From: Bacteroidota bacterium
Lineage (GTDB): Bacteria > Bacteroidota > Bacteroidia > Bacteroidales > Paludibacteraceae
Direction: 5' to 3'
Length of the DNA stretch: 64,000 nt
Assembly (NCBI GenBank): GCA_017860295.1
Contig: JAFNAS010000011.1
Span: 62,001 to 126,000, forward strand
Part shown: piece by piece, positions 7,711 to 16,400 of the stretch
Layout of the letters: each line of letters starts with the position of its first letter
How positions within the stretch are numbered: position 1 is the stretch's first letter
Program-made: the position numbers and the translations under genes
Notes under the pieces: generated by a model
What the model saw: the letters and a program-made list of their open reading frames with translations, nothing else
Database searches by the model: none
Told to the model about the DNA's origin: nothing

Positions 7711-10700
7711 TTAGGCCTTGTGTACTCCTATTTTCACCACAAATTCTTCAAAATCCAAGGTTACAGCATCTTCCACTTTATCGAGCAACGTAATCGAGTT
7801 AGCCAGTGTTTGAGTTGCAATATAAGCAGAAAAATCAGCAATTGCATCATTAATTTCGGCTTGTTTCTCAATTTTCACCACAATGCGGTCGGTGATTTCA
7901 TAACCACTGGACTTACGGATATTTTGAATACGATTTACCAGTTCACGGGCAATACCCTCTTTACGCAAATCAGCGGTGAGAGTGATATCGAGCGCCACGG
8001 TGAGGCTTCCATCGTTGGCGACCAACCAGCCCGGAATGTCTTCCGAAATAACTTCTACATCAGCCAATTCGACTGTTGCATCCTGTCCTTCGATAGAGAA
8101 GGTAAACTTGCCTTCCTGTTCCAGCGCAGCAATATCTTCCTGCGACATTGATGTTGTTGCGGCTGCCAGCAGTTTCATGATCTTACCGAATTTCGGGCCA
8201 AGTTTTTTGAAATCGGGTTTGATGCGTTTCACCAGAATGCCGGAAGTGTTCTCAACAAAATTGATCTCTTTCACGTTGACTTCGTTCAGAATCAATGCTT
8301 TTACCGCTTCAATGTTTTCACGTACCGTCTGGTCTTTCACCGGCAACATGATTTTCGACAGCGGCTGACGTACTTTGATATTTTCCTTTTTCCGCAACGA
8401 AAGTACCATCGACGAAATTTCCTGAGCCAGCTGCATCCGTTCTTCCAAGGTCTTATCTACCAGTTCGGCACGATAGGTCGGGAAGTCGGCTAAGTGAACC
8501 GAAACGTCGTTGCCCTTGCCGGTTGCTTTGATGAGGTCGTTGTACAATTTATCCGCATAGAACGGAGAAATAGGAGCCATCAGGCGGGCAACCGTTTCGA
8601 GACAGGTATAAAGCGTTTGATATGCCGAAATTTTGTCGGTATCGTATTCGCCACCCCAGAAACGTTTACGGTTGAGACGCACGTACCAGTTACTCAGGTG
8701 GTCATTCACAAAGTCGGAGATGGCGCGACCGGCGCGGGTCGGTTCGTAGGTGTTGTAATATTCGTCCACCTCTTTCACCAGAGTATTGAGCAGCGAAAGA
8801 ATCCAGCGGTCGATTTCAGGACGCTGATCAAGTGCAACCTCCTCTTCGGCATACGAGAATCCGTCGACGTTGGCATACAAAGCGAAGAACGAATAGGTGT
8901 TATAAAGCGTTCCGAAGAATTTCCGGCGTACCTCTTCGATGCCATCCACGTCAAATTTCAGGTTGTCCCAGGGAGAAGCGTTGGTCATCATGTACCAGCG
9001 CAACGGATCGGAACCATATTTTTCGATGGTCGAGAACGGATCGACAGCATTGCCAAGGCGTTTCGACATTTTATTGCCATTCTTATCGAGCACCAAACCG
9101 GTAGAAACCACATTTTTGAAGGCCACCGAACCTTTCACCATCGTACTGATAGCATGAAGGGTAAAGAACCATCCGCGGGTCTGGTCAACACCTTCGGAGA
9201 TAAAGTTGGCAGGATAAAAGCCCCCTAAATCCCCCTCAAGGGGACTTTGAAGTGCAAACAGAATCAGTTCCTGCACTTGATTGATATTGTGTAAAACCTC
9301 TTCGTTTGTAAAACGATATACTCTATATCCCAGTTGTTTTAACCTTTCTTCCCTCAATTTATCCCATTCCTGAGCTTCCGGTTCGTTATGATAACCACCA
9401 TCCACTTCAACAACCACCTTTTCATTTAGGCAAACAAAGTCAACTATAAAATCGTCGATTACATGTTCTCTTCTGAATTTATATCCCTCCAGTTGTTTGC
9501 TTTTCAAGGCTTCCCAAAGAGCAATTTCTGCATTGGTTGGACTCTTCCTTCTGCTTTTTGCATTTTCCTTTAGCACTTCATAGTTAAAAGGAGCTGCCGT
9601 TTTGTAAGGTTTTCCCTTCTCTTGCAGATTCTCAAGTCCCCCTGAGGGGGATTTAGGGGGCTGAAGTCCCCCTTGTGGGGGATTTAGGGGGCTGAACGGA
9701 TAGTGCAGCTGAGCAAAAGGCATTGCTCCCGAATCGAACCAAACGTCGATCAGGTCGCTTTCGCGCTTCATCGGTTTGCCGCTTTCGGAAACTAATATAA
9801 TGCCATCCACATAAGGACGGTGCAAATCGATATTTTCCACTGCATAATTTTCGGCAGTGTAAACACCCGGTTTGAAATTTTTGTACGGGTTTTCGGTCAT
9901 GAAACCGGCAGCGATCGATTTTTCAATCTCTTCGATCAATTCGGCAACCGAACCGATACATTTCTCTTCCGAACCGTCTTCAGTACGCCAGATAGGCAGC
10001 GGAGTTCCCCAGTAACGCGAACGCGAAAGGTTCCAGTCGTTGAGGTTTTCAAGCCATTTACCGAAACGTCCCGAACCGGTTGAAGCCGGTTTCCAGTTGA
10101 TCGTGTTGTTGAGTTCGATCATCTTGTCGCGGGCTGCCGTTGAGCGGATAAACCAGCTATCGAGCGGATAGTAGAGCACCGGTTTGTCGGTACGCCAGCA
10201 GTGCGGATAGTTGTGCACATGCTTTTCTTTTCTAAAAAGCAATCCGTTTTCTTGAAGCAGGTTACAAATATCTACATTTAAATCATTTAAATTGCTATCT
10301 CCAAAAAACTCTGCATATTCAGGCTTAACATAGCGTCCCGACCATTGTTTATATAACTCAACATTTATAATTCTTTCTGCTTCCAATTTTTGCCCTTCTA
10401 AGACAATCAAATTTTCATTACTGTCAAGTTCTCCTACTTTATTTCCTTGTTTATCATAGAAACTATTTCCCTTACGGTATGTTAAAATATCACCATATCT
10501 ATCAATAAGATTTCCATCATCATCATAAATAAATCCATCAACAGTTTCTCCTGTAATATCTTCCAGTCGATAAAATTTACCTTGTTCGTCAACTAATGGA
10601 CTGATTATATTTTTATCATTGTTCGGATTTTTCCTCCTATCGGCAACCATAATTGGCGGAACATGATTCAACTTTGCCACTTTTGCATCATCGGCTCCAA

Positions 10701-11817
10701 ATGTGGGGGCAATATGAACGATTCCAGTTCCATCTTCTGTAGTAACAAACTCACCGGTAATTACTTGAAAAGCATTTTTGTTATTAAATATTGGGCTAAC
10801 CCATGGAATTAACTGTTCGTAGCGAATGCCCGTCAGATCAGATCCTTTTAAATTCGTACGTATATGGTTTTCGCTATCGAAATACATGTTTAGAATTGTT
10901 CCAGGAGGAAGTGGGTTTTTCCCAGCTAAGAACAAATCAACATCGGCTGTTGCACTAAAATACTTGTGATATAAGTCAAGCGAGACCAATACAACAACTT
11001 CTTTTTTTGAATATCTATTGATTGTTTTTACAAGAGCATATTCAAAATTGGCTCCAACACACAATGCCGTATTGGAAGGTAAGGTCCAAGGAGTCGTAGT
11101 CCATGCTAATATAAAAAGTTCATCTGTTTCTGCTTCTTTAAAAAGAAATTCTGATTTTTCATCCCTTTGTACTTTAAATTGAACTGTTGCGGTCATATCC
11201 TTAACATCACGATAGCAGCCTGGCTGATTTAACTCGTGACTCGAAAGTCCGGTACCGGCAGCAGGAGAGTATGGCTGAATAGTGTAGCCTTTGTAGAGGT
11301 AATTGTTTTTATAGAGCTCTTTCAACAGCCACCACAGCGTTTCAATATAACGGTTGTCGTAGGTGATGTAAGGGTTGTTCATATCCACCCAGTAACCCAT
11401 TTTGCGGGTCAAATCTTCCCACTCCTTGGTGAATTTCATCACATCCTTGCGGCAAGCTGCGTTGTATTCGTCCACGGTGATTTTTTTGCCAATATCTTCT
11501 TTGGTAATTCCCAGACGTTTTTCCACACCCAATTCCACGGGAAGTCCGTGCGTATCCCATCCGGCCTTGCGGTTCACGAGGAAGCCTTTCATCGTTTTGT
11601 AACGACAAAAAATGTCCTTGATGGTACGCGCCATCACGTGGTGGATGCCCGGCATTCCGTTGGCAGAAGGAGGTCCTTCGTAGAAAATAAAGCTCGGATG
11701 ACCTTTGCGGGTTTCGAGACTTTTATGGAAAATATCCTGTTCATCCCACTTCTTCAACACCTCTTTGTTGATTTCGGAAAGATTAAAAGACGAATATTCG
11801 GCAAATTTCTTGCTCAT
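7711..11817 (-). CDS. ileS: Isoleucyl-tRNA synthetase with an in-frame DUF559 insertion
   Basis: 1368 residues, well over the roughly 1150 usual in Bacteroidota. It charges tRNA-Ile with isoleucine. The HIGH-type motif is PPSANGMPGIHHVMART near residue 50, and KMSKR lies near residue 915 in NGNKMSKRLGNAVDP. DVWFDSG and GVDQTRGWFF frame the insertion. Residues 709-866 (9220-9693) are a foreign segment containing a DUF559 nuclease-like domain between HYPF and YPANF; it keeps the reading frame. Residues about 196-531, the CP1 editing domain, are encoded by markedly AT-rich DNA unlike both flanks and contain an extra stretch around residues 410-490. Start codon at 11817, with a TAACTTTG box about 57 bp upstream. 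All catalytic motifs are intact, and an essential gene of this kind is expected to be functional, so the insertion is probably tolerated. Confidence 0.93.
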   Translation of the reverse strand: MSKKFAEYSSFNLSEINKEVLKKWDEQDIFHKSLETRKGHPSFIFYEGPPSANGMPGIHHVMARTIKDIFCRYKTMKGFLVNRKAGWDTHGLPVELGVEKRLGITKEDIGKKITVDEYNAACRKDVMKFTKEWEDLTRKMGYWVDMNNPYITYDNRYIETLWWLLKELYKNNYLYKGYTIQPYSPAAGTGLSSHELNQPGCYRDVKDMTATVQFKVQRDEKSEFLFKEAETDELFILAWTTTPWTLPSNTALCVGANFEYALVKTINRYSKKEVVVLVSLDLYHKYFSATADVDLFLAGKNPLPPGTILNMYFDSENHIRTNLKGSDLTGIRYEQLIPWVSPIFNNKNAFQVITGEFVTTEDGTGIVHIAPTFGADDAKVAKLNHVPPIMVADRRKNPNNDKNIISPLVDEQGKFYRLEDITGETVDGFIYDDDGNLIDRYGDILTYRKGNSFYDKQGNKVGELDSNENLIVLEGQKLEAERIINVELYKQWSGRYVKPEYAEFFGDSNLNDLNVDICNLLQENGLLFRKEKHVHNYPHCWRTDKPVLYYPLDSWFIRSTAARDKMIELNNTINWKPASTGSGRFGKWLENLNDWNLSRSRYWGTPLPIWRTEDGSEEKCIGSVAELIEEIEKSIAAGFMTENPYKNFKPGVYTAENYAVENIDLHRPYVDGIILVSESGKPMKRESDLIDVWFDSGAMPFAQLHYPFSPLNPPQGGLQPPKSPSGGLENLQEKGKPYKTAAPFNYEVLKENAKSRRKSPTNAEIALWEALKSKQLEGYKFRREHVIDDFIVDFVCLNEKVVVEVDGGYHNEPEAQEWDKLREERLKQLGYRVYRFTNEEVLHNINQVQELILFALQSPLEGDLGGFYPANFISEGVDQTRGWFFTLHAISTMVKGSVAFKNVVSTGLVLDKNGNKMSKRLGNAVDPFSTIEKYGSDPLRWYMMTNASPWDNLKFDVDGIEEVRRKFFGTLYNTYSFFALYANVDGFSYAEEEVALDQRPEIDRWILSLLNTLVKEVDEYYNTYEPTRAGRAISDFVNDHLSNWYVRLNRKRFWGGEYDTDKISAYQTLYTCLETVARLMAPISPFYADKLYNDLIKATGKGNDVSVHLADFPTYRAELVDKTLEERMQLAQEISSMVLSLRKKENIKVRQPLSKIMLPVKDQTVRENIEAVKALILNEVNVKEINFVENTSGILVKRIKPDFKKLGPKFGKIMKLLAAATTSMSQEDIAALEQEGKFTFSIEGQDATVELADVEVISEDIPGWLVANDGSLTVALDITLTADLRKEGIARELVNRIQNIRKSSGYEITDRIVVKIEKQAEINDAIADFSAYIATQTLANSITLLDKVEDAVTLDFEEFVVKIGVHKA
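9220..9248. repeat. Palindromic CCCCCT repeat, copy at the 3' edge of the ileS insert
   Basis: GCCCCCTAAATCCCCCTCAA followed by GGGGACTTT. The inner CCCCTCAAGGGG forms a hairpin. It is the reverse complement of the copies at 9634-9693, and related copies occur at 58718-58747 and 63355-63384. Confidence 0.85.
9634..9693. repeat. Two tandem palindromic CCCCCT repeats at the 5' edge of the ileS insert
   Basis: Two units of about 29 bp (9634-9662 and 9664-9693), each starting AAGTCCCCCT and ending GATTTAGGGGGCT, head to tail. In the ileS frame the terminal segment reads AGC CCC CTA AAT and so avoids the TAA that another frame would give. Confidence 0.85.
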
Positions 11818-11873
11818 AAATAGCTAATTATATTGCGATTAACAATTGTGATACATCACCTGAAAAAACGCCA

Positions 11874-11881
11874 CAAAGTTA
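11874..11881 (-). promoter_or_regulatory. ileS promoter, -7 box
   Basis: Minus-strand TAACTTTG fits TAnnTTTG, about 57 bp upstream of the ileS ATG. No -33 element at the ideal spacing was seen. Confidence 0.5.
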
Positions 11882-12260
11882 GTGATTTTTTGCGAGAATT
11901 ATGTACGCACAATCAAGATGAATAGATTGATACTGATCGGTTTTACAGCGCATGAATAAAAAATCTATGGATTAATAATTTAAAAAGGGGTTTCCACCCC
12001 TATAACCCCGACTTTCTTTTTGCCTTGAAGCAAAAAGAAAGCAAAAAATTCAAGGCTATGCCCGCTTCGCTCAAAAAACAGGCGTTCAGAAGCGGGAACC
12101 GTCCAAACTTGTTTCCTCCTTACGTCGGAAACTTCAAACAAGGACGATTCTTTCCGCTTCTTCTCTGGTTTTTTGGCTCACCGGACAAGGCCGCTCCAAA
12201 TCTGACATAGCACCATTTGCAACCTAAAATGGAGACTTTGCTAAATTCCACACACAGCCG
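11882..12260. other. Intergenic region with a hairpin and decayed-looking repeat
   Basis: A perfect inverted repeat with 12-bp arms lies at 12012-12041: CTTTCTTTTTGC, loop CTTGAA, then GCAAAAAGAAAG. It may act as a weak terminator for the efflux operon that ends at 12261. The following 160 bp can be read as a 61-residue frame (MKQKESKKFKAMPASLKKQ...), but it starts inside the hairpin, is rich in Lys and Phe, and has no domain I recognise. I regard it as a noncoding repeat. Confidence 0.5.
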
Positions 12261-13445
12261 TTAACAACTCATCTCGCCGGCGTTCTTCGCGGCCGAAAGC
12301 AGCGTATAAGCCCCTTTCACCACAATCCGGGCCGATTTCATATCAAATCCCGCCGGAAGAACGATTTCGGTAAAACCTTTATCGGCAACGCCAATGCCGA
12401 CTTGCACCATGCGGTATTCCGATACGGGTTTGCCATTCTCCGTTTTGCTCTTTTCAAAGACAAAGATGTAGTGCTTATCGTCAAAGCCCACAACAGCTTC
12501 CGACGGCACCGCGGTAACAGCCTCGGTTCCGGCTTTCACATCGGCACGAACATACATGCCCGGCATCAGGTTTTTGCATTTCCCGGTTACGCGGGCATAT
12601 ACCTTATAGGTTCTGTCGGCACCGATTGTTTTCCCCGTCTGGAGCATCTGTGCCCGATGCGGCTCGGCCTCATCGTTGATAAAGAAGCGGATCTCCTGCC
12701 CGTCGGATACTTTGGAGGCATCTTTCTCAAAAAGGGTTAACTCCAGCATCAGCTGACTACAATCGACAATCTCGAACATCGGATCGGCCGAAGCGGCATA
12801 TTTCCCAATAGACACATTGACAGCCTTCACGTAGCCAGAAATCGGAGCGCGCACCGCGATGGCCCGGCTGATATTGTTCTCGTTAAGGCGTGCCGGATTG
12901 ATGCCCACCAAAGCCAGCTTTTGTCCCAGCGCGCGCACCTGCGCCCTGAGATTGTTGTAATCGGAGGTGGTTTGCTGCACGCTCTTCTGCGAATAGACAT
13001 CGTTTTTGTACAGCTCGTTATGCCGTTTGTATTCGGCCTGGGCAAACTCCAGTTTATTCCGGGCCTCCACATAATTTTGCTGAATATCGATAAACTCCTG
13101 ATTCTCGACAACCGAGAGCACCTGCCCCTTTTGAACCAATTTGCCCGGCATTACGGCAATGCTTTTCACATATCCGCCCAGCGGGGTACAAACCGATGCA
13201 GAGCGATCGGGAGCCACCGTCACCATGCCACTCACTTTGAGAATGCCGCTCAACGGCCGCATCTCCACAGAGCCTAACGCAACACCGGCCACCTTGGCCT
13301 GTTCGGCGGTCAACTCTACCCTGTCGGGGCCCATCTCTTCGTGTTTTTCGCCTTCGTGTGCCTTCTGTTTTTTGCCTCCACAGGCCGTCAGGGCGACAAT
13401 CAACAGCATTGAAACGAACGACGCAATATTTTTATTCACAATCAT
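12261..13445 (-). CDS. RND efflux periplasmic adaptor (CusB/CzcB type)
   Basis: 394 residues. A lipoprotein signal occurs at the N-terminus (LLIVALTACGG, Cys about residue 22), so it is anchored to a membrane and faces the periplasm. Lipoyl/barrel-sandwich halves surround a coiled-coil hairpin: GGYVKSIAVMPGKLVQKGQ near residue 100, a helical stretch to about 165, and APISGYVKAVNVSIGKYA near 195. The adaptor joins the inner-membrane RND pump to the outer-membrane channel. A His/Glu-rich stretch (KAHEGEKHEE) follows the lipid anchor and may bind metal. It starts 11 bp after the pump gene, clearly in one operon. Cation specificity (Cu/Ag versus Co/Zn/Cd) cannot be settled from the sequence. Confidence 0.9.
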   Translation of the reverse strand: MIVNKNIASFVSMLLIVALTACGGKKQKAHEGEKHEEMGPDRVELTAEQAKVAGVALGSVEMRPLSGILKVSGMVTVAPDRSASVCTPLGGYVKSIAVMPGKLVQKGQVLSVVENQEFIDIQQNYVEARNKLEFAQAEYKRHNELYKNDVYSQKSVQQTTSDYNNLRAQVRALGQKLALVGINPARLNENNISRAIAVRAPISGYVKAVNVSIGKYAASADPMFEIVDCSQLMLELTLFEKDASKVSDGQEIRFFINDEAEPHRAQMLQTGKTIGADRTYKVYARVTGKCKNLMPGMYVRADVKAGTEAVTAVPSEAVVGFDDKHYIFVFEKSKTENGKPVSEYRMVQVGIGVADKGFTEIVLPAGFDMKSARIVVKGAYTLLSAAKNAGEMSC

Positions 13446-13456
13446 ACTCTATTTAT

Positions 13457-16400
13457 TTATTGAATTTTACCTGTTATTTGTTCTATCTCCACCACCGTTT
13501 GGTTGTAATTGTTCAACGCATCCAGATAGTTTTGCTTGATGGCAAGCGCGCGGCTAAGGCTTTGAATATAATCCATGTACTCCATAGCTCCTCCCTTGTA
13601 CGCCGCCGTTGCCTGATCGATAATCAGATCAGACTCTTTCACCGCCTGCTTTTCGTAAAAATCGATGCTGCCCGCATATTTCTCGTATTCCAGCAACAAA
13701 TTCCGATAGGATGACTCCAACGAAAGCCGCGTAGCATCAGCATTCGCACGACTGGCCTTTTCGGCTACCCGTGCCGCTTTCATTTTGGCCGACGAAGCGC
13801 CGAACCACAACGGAATAGAAATTCCGGCTTTGATACCGCTAAAACGATCGGTCGATCCGTAGATTTTTCCCGACGAAGATTCCGTTCCGAGCATCGTCTG
13901 ATTAGTATAACCGAACGAGAGCTCCGGCAATAGTTTGCTCACCTCCAGATTCCGGTTAACAGCAGAGACCGCCGTCTGTTGTTCGGCATATCCCAATGCC
14001 GGATTGGCCTCCAGCCGGACTTTATCTACCACCGGCAGATAATCGATCTTCCGGAGCAGCGTATCGGCAATGCGTATCGCCGCCATCGGTTGTGCAACAC
14101 CAAGCAGCAGTTGCAATTTATTTACGGCGATATTTCTATCGGCCTGATTTTGCCTGAGCTGGTTTTTGGTCTCCAACGCCTGCGATCGGGCGGTAATCAT
14201 TTCCAGACGATTGGTCTCTCCCACCGTAGCGCGCAGTTCGGCCGCCTTCATAAAGCCGGCATACAAACTATCCTGCCGGAGAAGCAATTCATTCCGGGCA
14301 TTGAGGTAGACCAATTGCCAATAGAGATGTTTCACCTGCGTGGCAATATCGAGTTGCAGGCTTTTCAGTTGCCACTCGCCGCTTTTCACCTCTTCACCGG
14401 CCAGACGGCTCTGGTTGATATAGACCGTTGGAAACGCCATCGACTGGAAAACGGTAAAGCTGTTGTCCTTCCGGTAGGAATTCATCTGGCCATACTCCCC
14501 TTCGAACGTCGTTTTCGGAATATCCCAGGCAGCACCTTTCTTCGCCTTCAACGCCCCCACTTCGTATTCCGAAGCCCGGATAGAACGGTTATTTTCCAAC
14601 GCCAGTTGCAGTGCCTGCTTCAAATCGACCGTCAACGGTTTCTCTCCGGCTGCCATTGCCGACGACACAACGATCAGCATCATTATCGCCGTTGCCACCG
14701 AACGTTTTTTCAATCTCCTCCAACGAAACCTGCGCGGGGAGGCAAACCAGGCATACAATACCGGCAGCACAAACAACGTAAGCAGCGTAGCCGTTATCAG
14801 ACCGCCAATCACCACCGTGGCAAGGGGCCGTTGCACCTCCGCGCCGGCAGAACCCGAGACGGCCATCGGAATAAACCCGAGCGACGCCACCGCAGCGGTC
14901 ATCAGCACCGGTCGCAAACGGGCATGGAGCCCTTTGAAGATGCGTTCGTGAATATCGGTTATCCCCTCTTTTTCAAGACGGTTGAATTCGGCAATCAACA
15001 CAATGCCGTTGAGTACCGCCACACCAAACAGGGCGATAAAGCCCACCCCGGCCGAAATGGAAAAATTCATTCCGCGCAGCCACAGCGCCAACACACCGCC
15101 AATAGCCGCCATCGGCACGGCCGAATAGATAAGCATGGCCTGTTTCACCGATCGGAAGGTAAAATAGAGCAACAGGAAGATAAGCAGCAACGCTATCGGA
15201 ACGGCGATGGCCAACCGTTTTTTTGCCGCTTCGAGGTTTTGGAACTGCCCTCCATAGTCGAAGTAGTAACCGGTCGGAAGGGAGATCTCCTCCCCGATTC
15301 TCTGTTGCACCTCATCGATCACACTTTTCACATCGCGGTCGCGCACATTGAACCCGATGGTGATGCGGCGGCGCGTATCTTCGCGCGATACCTGCGCCGG
15401 ACCCGATTGAATAGTCACGTTGGCAATCTGGTCGAGGGTAATTTGTCCACCGCCGGGCAGTTGCAGCGACAGGTTCTTTACATCGTCGAGGTTTTGCCGG
15501 TAATCTTTGTCGAGGCGCACCACCAGCGGAAAACGTTGTTCGCGATCGAAAACCACGCCGGCGCTCGTTCCGGCAAAGGCGGTACGCAACACCCGGTTGG
15601 CCTCACCCACCGAAAGGCCGTACTGCGCCAACCGGTCGCGGTCGAACGACACCTGCACCTGCGCCAGTCCCGTCACCTTCTCCACATTTATATCGCTCAC
15701 ACCGTCGATGCCACTGATAATATGCTCCACCTGTTCGGCCTTTTTGGCCAACGTAGGCAGATCGTCACCAAATATTTTGATGGCAATATCCTGTTTCGAT
15801 CCGGAGAGAAGTTCGTTAAACCGCATCTGGATGGGCTGCTGAAACTCGAACTTCACGCCCGCCAACACCGAGAGTTTCTCTTCCATCTTCTCCACCAGCT
15901 CCTCGCGTGTATCGGCCGAACTCCATTCGCTTTTATCTTTCAACGTAATAATATAGTCCCCCGTCTCCATCGGAGTCGGATCGGTAGGAATCTCTCCGGC
16001 ACCGATTTTACACACCGTATGCTTTATCTCCGGGAAGTTATCGAGCAGCAACTTATTGGCTTTCTTCACCACATCGACCGTATGGCTCAACGAACCGCCC
16101 TGCAACGTAATGACGCCGGCTGCCAGATCGCCCTCCTCCAACTGCGGAATAAATTCGCCTCCCAGCCGGTTGAACAATACCAGACTGGCAACGAACAACA
16201 GCACCGAAGCGAGTATTACCGTTCGCTTGCGGGCCAGCGCCACACCGATCAACGGCTGATAGAGGCGATGCAGTTTATCGAGCAACCTATCCGAAACGGA
16301 GGGTTTGTGTGTGGTGCTCTTGCTGAGAAAAAGTGCCGAAGCCACCGGCACGTAGGTCAGCGACAGGATGGCCGCCCCGATCAGCGCAAAGGTTACCACC

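Larger units (their letters stand above)
9220..9693 (-). mobile_element. Repeat-bounded DUF559 insertion inside ileS
   Basis: 474 bp, exactly 158 codons, absent from the normal IleS layout. It starts at the Ser codon after HYPF and ends at the Gly before FYPANF. Its ends are inverted copies of one palindromic repeat: one copy at 9220-9248, and two tandem copies at 9634-9662 and 9664-9693 in opposite orientation. The repeats are translated as PLNPPQGGLQPP at the N side and SPLEGDLGG at the C side. Between them is a DUF559 domain: RRKSPTNAEIALWEAL, KFRREHVIDDFIVDF and VVVEVDGGYH give the acidic and His residues of a PD-(D/E)XK/Vsr-like fold, followed by GYRVYRFTNEEV. The DNA is AT-rich relative to the flanking ileS exon-like parts. 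There is no intein splice signature. Confidence 0.85.

Noticed and set aside
9220-9693. Intein in ileS
   Set aside because: There is no Hint domain, no terminal His-Asn, and the ends are palindromic repeats. The segment is DUF559.
12025-12210. 61-residue gene (MKQKESKKFK...)
   Set aside because: It starts inside a perfect hairpin, has no domain and no promoter. It is more likely a repeat.
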